From contig WMKJ01000133.1 in assembly GCA_009733715.1 (NCBI GenBank), positions 1 to 29,474 on the forward strand: a DNA stretch of 29,474 nt. Direction: 5' to 3'. The position numbers were made by a program, and so were the translations under genes. The notes under the pieces were generated by a model. The model was not told the DNA's origin. It did not search any database and was given only the letters and a program-made list of their open reading frames with translations. Shown one piece after another: positions 22,352-29,474 of this stretch; position 1 is the first letter of the stretch; the number at the start of each line of letters is the position of its first letter. The stretch is from Herpomyces periplanetae. Taxonomy: Eukaryota; Ascomycota; Laboulbeniomycetes; Herpomycetales; Herpomycetaceae.

Positions 22352-22823
22352 TTAAAGCAGGCAACCGTACCAGTTATTTGATATTAGTTCAAATGGAACT
22401 AGCCAAATTTTAAAGCTTGAATCATTACAGGAAAAAAGACTTTGGATTTTGCATGAAAAAAATGTAAACTGGTACCTGCGTATTCGATTAACTGTCCCAA
22501 AAAAGGTTTTAAGTAACACCAGGTCTATGTACGTGAACAAATCTATAGTAACACTAAATCCAATTTTTAAAATAAAACGTTTAATTCGAAGTACCTAAAT
22601 TTTAAATGGGGGAAAATATTCATGACGCTGACCGTAGAGATACCATATCTCGTAACATGACAACAAAGTATTTGAGCAATTTTATTGTTGTCATTACATA
22701 ATATCCCATAAATCCTTGGGACTGAAATGAAACATTGGTTACACAGATCAATAGTCGAAGCCAAATGAATAGTGTATTAGATATTAGTGCATTAAAATGA
22801 AAATGTACTACAGCAAATACCAA
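22352..22823 (-). pseudogene. Cluster of short ORFs, possible effector remnant
   Basis: Three minus-strand frames (22352-22540, 22567-22764, 22620-22823) of 62-67 codons. The last contains GFMGYYVMTTIKLLKYFVVM, a Tyr-Tyr-Val strand, a turn and a second hydrophobic strand. It is reminiscent of the ends of the other short ORFs in this window. The others show only scattered Cys and aromatic residues. Similarity is weak and by eye, and AT-rich DNA easily yields such residues. Listed because it repeats the same pattern. Confidence 0.15.
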
Positions 22824-23408
22824 AGGAATATCGGTGTGTAAATTAGCCAGATTTGATTTTTTAAACGAATTTATTAGCGGCCAGACTGCAATAACTCCAC
22901 GACACTACCCAAAATTTGGACAGTGGCCACTCTACAAATTGCTTTTAAGCCAAAAGGCCTATATTCAATAGCTGTCTCGCCCGAATAATGCACCTGCCGC
23001 ATTCTCTGTGATTATCCCTTGCACTTAGAACTCGAAATTTAGGCAAAAAATAATGCCTTAAGCAGTAGATAATTTTATTGGAAGAAATCTACCGAACATT
23101 CTGATAGACAAGCACTAAGAAATTTATTGGCCAATAACATTTGTCAGCCTACCGCTACGTTTGCAAAACTTTAAGAATCCGCAGCACGAAAAATTTGGCC
23201 TAGTAATCACAACTATGCAGTACGTTAATTGCAGGTCATTTACTCCCCGTCATAATTGTATGGAATGAATAAGCACTTGCACGAGGAATTATACATTTAT
23301 ACGTAATATTTAGTTTACATAATTTTCCCATACTGAAACCTGTGACTGACATTCATTACAATCCAGAATTTGATAGTTAAAACAAGGACATTTAAAATGT
23401 CCTGAGAA
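22824..23408. other. Unassigned AT-rich stretch
   Basis: No gene, repeat or RNA signature recognised. Confidence 0.5.
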
Positions 23409-23648
23409 TCAAAATAAGCTTAGGTAGAGGCAAAATATTTTTATTTCCTGTACGAATTTGGAAAACATACGAATTTTCATTAGCCGAGTGTTAGAAAATA
23501 AAAACACCCATCTGCAGCACCATATTTTTTGGTATTTAGAAATGCACTCATTTGCGGTTTTAGTTCCGCATGACTTACAACGAGAATGATGTCGCGGGTA
23601 ACTAATGCGAAGCAGCAGAGTAAACAGCAAAATTGAAAGAAGACCCAT
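23409..23648 (-). CDS. Putative small Cys-rich secreted protein or first exon
   Basis: A 79-codon ORF from an ATG. Residues 1-16 (MGLLSILLFTLLLRIS) are a convincing signal peptide. The mature part begins YPRHHSRCKSCGTKTANEC and carries five Cys within about 25 residues, then turns Phe/Lys/Met-rich. A Cys just after the cleavage site followed by C-G-T recalls the start of the ORFs at 7142 and 14191, and more loosely RNase-like effectors. The ORF is short for that family. It could be a real small secreted protein, a first exon continued past an intron, or chance. The signal peptide is the strongest evidence, and no homolog can be named. Confidence 0.35.
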   Translation of the reverse strand: MGLLSILLFTLLLRISYPRHHSRCKSCGTKTANECISKYQKIWCCRWVFLFSNTRLMKIRMFSKFVQEIKIFCLYLSLF

Positions 23649-24549
23649 TCATGTTTAGTCTAGACATCGCTTAAACCCCAATAATTTTATGGAAGTCCAT
23701 CTCATAAGTTTGAAAATTAAATGGTGTGTTTAAATTTTTGTAAAAAAAGTTTTAACTCCCCACTTTGCTGCCAATAGTAATTTAAAAATATGGTAAATTT
23801 CGACTCGCAAATTGAGTTGCACGAAAGTACCAAAAATAAAATCTGTTATGTATATAAGGAAAATATATTGGTTTAAAAACTGTCATTCTACGTGCTAATG
23901 CAATGTCGATTCAGTATTAAATATGAATTTGAAAACAGGCTGATCGCTAAAGGATCAAGCGTTCAATATAGTTATATGAATCAGAATTAAGTGACTACGA
24001 AATTTTATAATATGAGAGTATTCGTTAGCTTCGATATTGTGCCAATCTAGATAAATTATAAACTATAAAAAAGTTCTCGTGTAAAATACTTCGTGAAATC
24101 ATCAAATAATTTTATCAGGGACTTATTGCAGTTCTTCATTAGTTCTGACTAACCCCGTTAGGTTTCTTTTCATTGAGACGACTGACAATTGGAAGCGTCA
24201 GAATCGTTTGAATAATGTGGAAGATAGCAATTAAACAGGTGATATTGGAGCAGTGCAATGCAACTTAGAAGTTGTGGTTGCATATGTGAGGAAAAAGTCA
24301 GTGTTGGGCCATGACTCGCGAATATTACATCCGGGTGCTGGTTTACTTTAACCCGACTGGTATCTTGCCTTAAACCATCGAGTGCTGCCGGGGGGATAAA
24401 ACCATACCTACTATATAAATACAATTGCGCTTGAACAATACGTAAAATGAAGCTACACGCTCATACCATCGAATATTAATCAGAGTTCGATAATTGAAAT
24501 TCGTAAAACGAACGTATATACATTTCTTGCCAATATCGGACTTTTCTAC
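23649..24549. other. Unassigned stretch
   Basis: AT-rich. It contains an 84-codon minus-strand ORF (24170-24424, ATG start) with no signal peptide, domain or similarity that I recognise. Confidence 0.4.
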
Positions 24550-24792
24550 GTGAATTTAAAGAATTATAGCATACGCAAAGATATAAGCAACAGCGCATAT
24601 TGCACATTAACCACTTTCATTTGGAACAGTGAAGAACATTACTTCAAATTCGGAAATGCAATACGCGTTATATTGAAATTAACTTCGGTGTATTTGTTAT
24701 TAATGAAATGGGTGAAACGTTACCGGAGGTGTCGCAAGATTGCGCTCGAAGTGTCCTTAAAGCATATATCCATTAAACTTTTGCAACCGTAA
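24550..24792 (+). pseudogene. Short ORF resembling an effector C-terminal half
   Basis: An 80-codon open frame without an ATG at its start. SAYCTLTTFIW near residue 15 has an aromatic-x-Cys-like element. AIRVILKLTSVYLLLMKWV followed by KRYRRC (residues about 37-61) gives two hydrophobic strands and a late Cys, as at the end of RNase-like effectors. The end is basic. It faces the similarly judged minus-strand ORF at 25314-25532, 0.5 kb away. Resemblance is by eye only. Confidence 0.22.
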
Positions 24793-25313
24793 TGCTAAGT
24801 AGTACGTTGTATAGTGGGACCAAATGTCAGGAACTGCGTGCCTTGATTTTTTATCGCAGGGACTTCGAGTAAATATCACATTAATACTTTAATTATAAAC
24901 CTCAATTTCGCAGAGAGGATGTTAAAATTAACTGCATTATAAAATGTATGGAGAGGTTTTGGAATTTTAACTAACATCCCTCCCTGTAATGCCTGTTATG
25001 GTAGGCTAAACGACTTTTGTAGTATTTTTTTAGTATTACTATCTACCCCACGAATCCATAACTGTATCAAGTGATTAAACTAGCTTTGAAATAAGTAAAG
25101 GGTTGAGGATTCATCGACTTATTCGAAAGTGGATCGACCTATCTTCAGATTGGGGTCTCAAGGTCACTTAACGTGCAACGATGGTTCCTCGATTCGCTTT
25201 GCCTGAAACTGAACTATTTGTTCTGACAAAATCAAGTAGTAGTAATGAACGTGGTGGGTGATATTTTGCATGAAATGAAGTGGAAGTTGTGTAATATTTA
25301 GGTCACTCTTTAA
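24793..25313. other. Unassigned stretch
   Basis: No gene, repeat or RNA signature recognised. Confidence 0.45.
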
Positions 25314-25532
25314 TCACCATTCCTTGCAACAATCAGTTTGAATAAACAAATTTGAATGGCCGACCTTTATACGAGTAAATTTTTGACTTGAGAGTTCGTT
25401 AACTACAGGAATTGCCCCTTGTGCTGTACTGATATAAATTTGTCCAGGTAAAATTTTGATAGAAAGCACCAATTGTAGCCCGAATAAATATCGAGAGTTG
25501 AATTTAGCAAATAAAACATTCAACCTATTCAA
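25314..25532 (-). pseudogene. Short ORF resembling an effector C-terminal segment
   Basis: A 72-codon minus-strand frame without an ATG. LPGQIYISTAQGAIPVVNEL is followed by SSQKFTRIKVG and a late Cys pair. A Tyr-Ile strand, a Gly turn, a Val-Val strand and a F-T-[RK] segment follow the usual layout of the last third of RNase-like effectors. They compare with FYIEL...ALPVSKYY...LTKC at 17013-17219. No N-terminal part is found upstream. This is the cleanest of the C-terminal look-alikes, yet still a judgement by eye. Confidence 0.28.
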
Positions 25533-26714
25533 AGCTACCTGACTCAGGAGATAAGAATTTCTTCAATACGGATTTACTCCGGGGTAATCTGAATATCAAC
25601 ATTTTTTGAACCCTTTAATTTTATAGATTTTAAAGAACACAAGATCTCTGCAACATTATTGTATTTACTCTAAGCTGCGAATCTGTTTCGACCTTATATA
25701 CAGGGATAATCGCACAAATCTTTGTAGAATCGATAATGATAAAAAAATATCACGTATAAAAGTCAAATGGTATTATTTTTCTGGTTATGTGCACATCGTA
25801 AATTACTCTTGGACTCTGGCAGGACGAATTTTATTGGTAAATGATAAATACTTCTGAATATTGCATTGTGGGGTGTGCAAACGCCAGGTAACTAAATGAA
25901 TGCTTTGACACTAAACTCCATGTATATAGTAGTCATGGAAACGAGAAAAATGAAAATTCATTTCAGGCTGTCGGTGGAGTAAAAAACTAGTTAATTACCA
26001 TAATGAATGTCCCATTAGCCAGCTGCTAACACATCAATGTTTGAATTACCAATTTTGAATACATGCTATTTTGCAAATTTGATAAAAGTATTCTAAAATG
26101 AACCTCTCTTATTGGTCGTGCGAGGTATGAGGAAGAAGAATCTATTTCCTTAGATGAGAGATATTTGACAGTGCCAGAAATATTGTAGTTATCTTCACAA
26201 ATATGAAAGCCTGCAAAGTTTAACTTTCATATGGCCAACATGACACTAATGCCACGTTTCTCTGAATCGCTACATCACTGAATTTATTAAATCTGCTCGA
26301 GAGAGTAGGTAACATTTTATGGCTTAATATGGACTTGTTAACCGAAGTATATCATCTAAAATCACGAAGGAAAGGCTGATGAGAGCTTAGCTACGAAAAT
26401 AATTATGCTGGGAAAAAGCATTAGTAGCTGGACTTTTGACAGGATGAATATGTAGTTGAGAATGGGTTTATAAAGTAAAATTTAGCACAAGAAAATTGAA
26501 TATTCATCGAACACCGACCCTCATCACCATATAAATACTCGCGTTCTATTATGAAATTAGTTGCTGGAAACTTTATATCAGCCAATTTTTAAAAACTACC
26601 TTAAACCTAAAACATTGAATATCATCTCTAGAAACAATGGAATTTGGAACTGTTCGTGACTAGGGAATGAAAGGAACTTATGCCCAAGTTGCAGCGGCTA
26701 AGAGAATTCAATAA
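25533..26714. other. Intergenic, 3' side of Ran
   Basis: AT-rich with no open frame of note. The part nearest 26714 would hold the 3' untranslated region of the minus-strand Ran gene. No repeat match recognised. Confidence 0.5.
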
Positions 26715-27630
<916 letters not shown>

Positions 27631-29474
27631 GTGGAAAGAACCGGCCGCAATTAAAGACCTGTTTTAGACTATTAAAAACAAGTTAAATATATTTCATTAA
27701 TATGAAAATTGTAAAATACAATATAAGAGTATTAGGGTTGTGGCTAGGAGTAAAGCCGAGCAGAACTCTAGCATTCAGGACTGTACGAAGAAGTAGAGCA
27801 CTTCCAACCAGTACGGATTAAACTTTAACCGAAATATTGTTTCATCACATGACATGCACCAGGTGGAAAGTACGGACGCAACTGCTCGATTATCTCGCAG
27901 TAATACTTTAGCATACCGAAATTCACGAGCAACTCTTAGTACTTAGTGCTTTATTTATGTAGGTATCATTTTATCTGTATCACTCCTCGATTAGGGACAA
28001 GTAACAAGTTGGTATTTATATTTAAGCGTCTATATTGTTAATAGGAAAATTCAATGTGACAGCAACGTCATGACATGACCTTCATTCGAGTCATGGATTC
28101 TTCTGTTGAATATTGCTATCATGTGTTACCGCTGCCTTACCCGTAGGTGAATGTGTCATGTAAAATTTTGCTTGGTGGCTTAGTTTCCGGCCAGTGAACA
28201 TCACGGTTTGGCTTTATCAGTTTAATTCAATAGATAAAAACTATCGTGGTAGGATAGTAGTTTTTGCTTACAACTGGTCTTCGATCGCAGGCATAATCTT
28301 TCAAGTTTCCAGGTAAAAATTTACCTTTCAGTATCAGTAGTCTATACTTTAGAATTATACAAACGCTCCATCAACCCTTAAAAGAAAAGAAGTTCAGTAG
28401 AAAAATGTAATTTTCTGTTAAATGTTAATTAAAATGTATTACAATAATTGGATATTTTGACCATAAGTGATGCGTTAAATAGCAACTATTATACATATGC
28501 AATTGAAGCAAATATCGACACTCGATTCATTACACTAAACATCCCAATGCGGTATGGATAAAATTAGATTCCTGAAGAGTACACGATACTCGTTTTCCAG
28601 ATGAACATTTTGTGTAAGCTCCAGGTAAAGGATATATAACTTCATTTTATAAAAATGCTTAGTAAGGTTTATGGCCAAGGTACTATATCAAAATATGTAA
28701 TGGGAAGTATCTGCTACAGAAAGCTTATACGTGAGAATTTTATGGTAAGTGAATGTCCGACGGATAGATGCTTCAATGTATTTATTCGGCTGACATATTC
28801 GGGCAGTATTTTGAGAATAAGTGGCGAATAAGGCATTTAAAACCAAATAGCTCTTCTGTTGTATTGAAGTAACTTGAACAATAGAAAACTTAAAATTACT
28901 ACCTATTTTCGAACCTCATTTTACGTGGGTTTGTTAAGGTACCACTTTTAACCCATGGTATTTTCAAAAGTAAATAGGTTGTGGCGTTCGCGTTTCTAAG
29001 TACCAAATAATTTTTCATAGCACAAAATAATCTTGCATCAATTTAATTTTCTTCAAGGCAACACCACATGCTAACATACGAAATTTTTTAATGAGCCCAG
29101 AATGACGGAATCTTTTAATAAAGGCAAGTTTAAATATCACTATATTTCTAACAGCATGCCATTTACCAGAATCTGATTGGAGTTTTGCATCCTGTAATCA
29201 TCGGTGCGTGAAAATCAGACAAATACAACGGTTAAAAACTAATGTAAAGTCAAACACTAACATTACAAAAGCTTGTAGCTTATAACTTTCTCCCGAGACC
29301 AAGGCTTAGACAACTTGCAGCTCTCACCTGGCGAGCAAATTCACAACCATCACATTAATTTTATCTTGGATACTAATATATTTCCGAGGTAAAGCAACGC
29401 GGGATCTCCCATCAACATTTTTGTATATACCAAGCATATTTAAATTGAATATGAGAGATGTCAGGAGGTCAAAA
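27631..29474. other. 5' side of Ran and unassigned DNA
   Basis: The Ran promoter and 5' untranslated region lie just above 27630, with no clear TATA or upstream exon chosen. The rest is AT-rich and without recognised genes. A 58-codon plus-strand ORF at 28655-28831 (ATG to TAA, starting MLSKVYGQGTISKYVM, two Cys) has no signal peptide or motif and is probably chance. Confidence 0.45.

Overview
The window is fungal nuclear DNA. Two genes are secure, both on the minus strand and both split by short introns: a 14-helix MFS transporter of the DHA2 type (19041-20801) and the nuclear transport GTPase Ran (26715-27630). Their introns are 51-95 bases long with fungal-style splice sites. The sequence of the Ran tail and the DHA2 transporter type point to a filamentous ascomycete. 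The gene-poor, AT-rich, repeat-laden setting, together with several short ORFs that recall RNase-like secreted proteins, would suit a powdery mildew or a related plant-associated fungus. That narrower placement is only a guess.

Layout. Positions 1-6560 are a patchwork of old repeats and Ty1/copia-type retroelement relics: an LTR-like repeat (1-630, plus), a 0.45 kb repeat present twice in the same orientation (1320-1760 and 3050-3500), an inverted LTR-like copy (1755-2640, minus), and copia pol fragments (about 4500-5000 and 5950-6560, plus). Positions 6560-10270 are very AT-rich and hold two small ORFs resembling pieces of secreted proteins. A second copia relic at 10280-11007 ends in the RNase H domain and pol C-terminus. 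It is followed by an unexplained 125-codon ORF and then by a third LTR-like copy (11455-12460). From 12460 to 18000 there is mostly unassigned AT-rich sequence with scattered short ORFs. Some of these share a Cys-Gly-Thr motif (the start of a secreted protein) and others share a Tyr-rich segment that recalls the end of RNase-like effectors. The MFS gene follows, then another 6 kb with four more such ORFs, then Ran, then about 1.8 kb with no recognisable gene.

The two secure genes do not form a pathway: one is a plasma or vacuolar membrane transporter, the other is core nuclear transport machinery. The main item for a second look is the scattered group of short secreted-protein-like ORFs. One pair (7142-7399 plus and 13901-14191 minus) shares a motif at both DNA and protein level. 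The wider grouping rests on pattern reading only and could be chance in AT-rich DNA.
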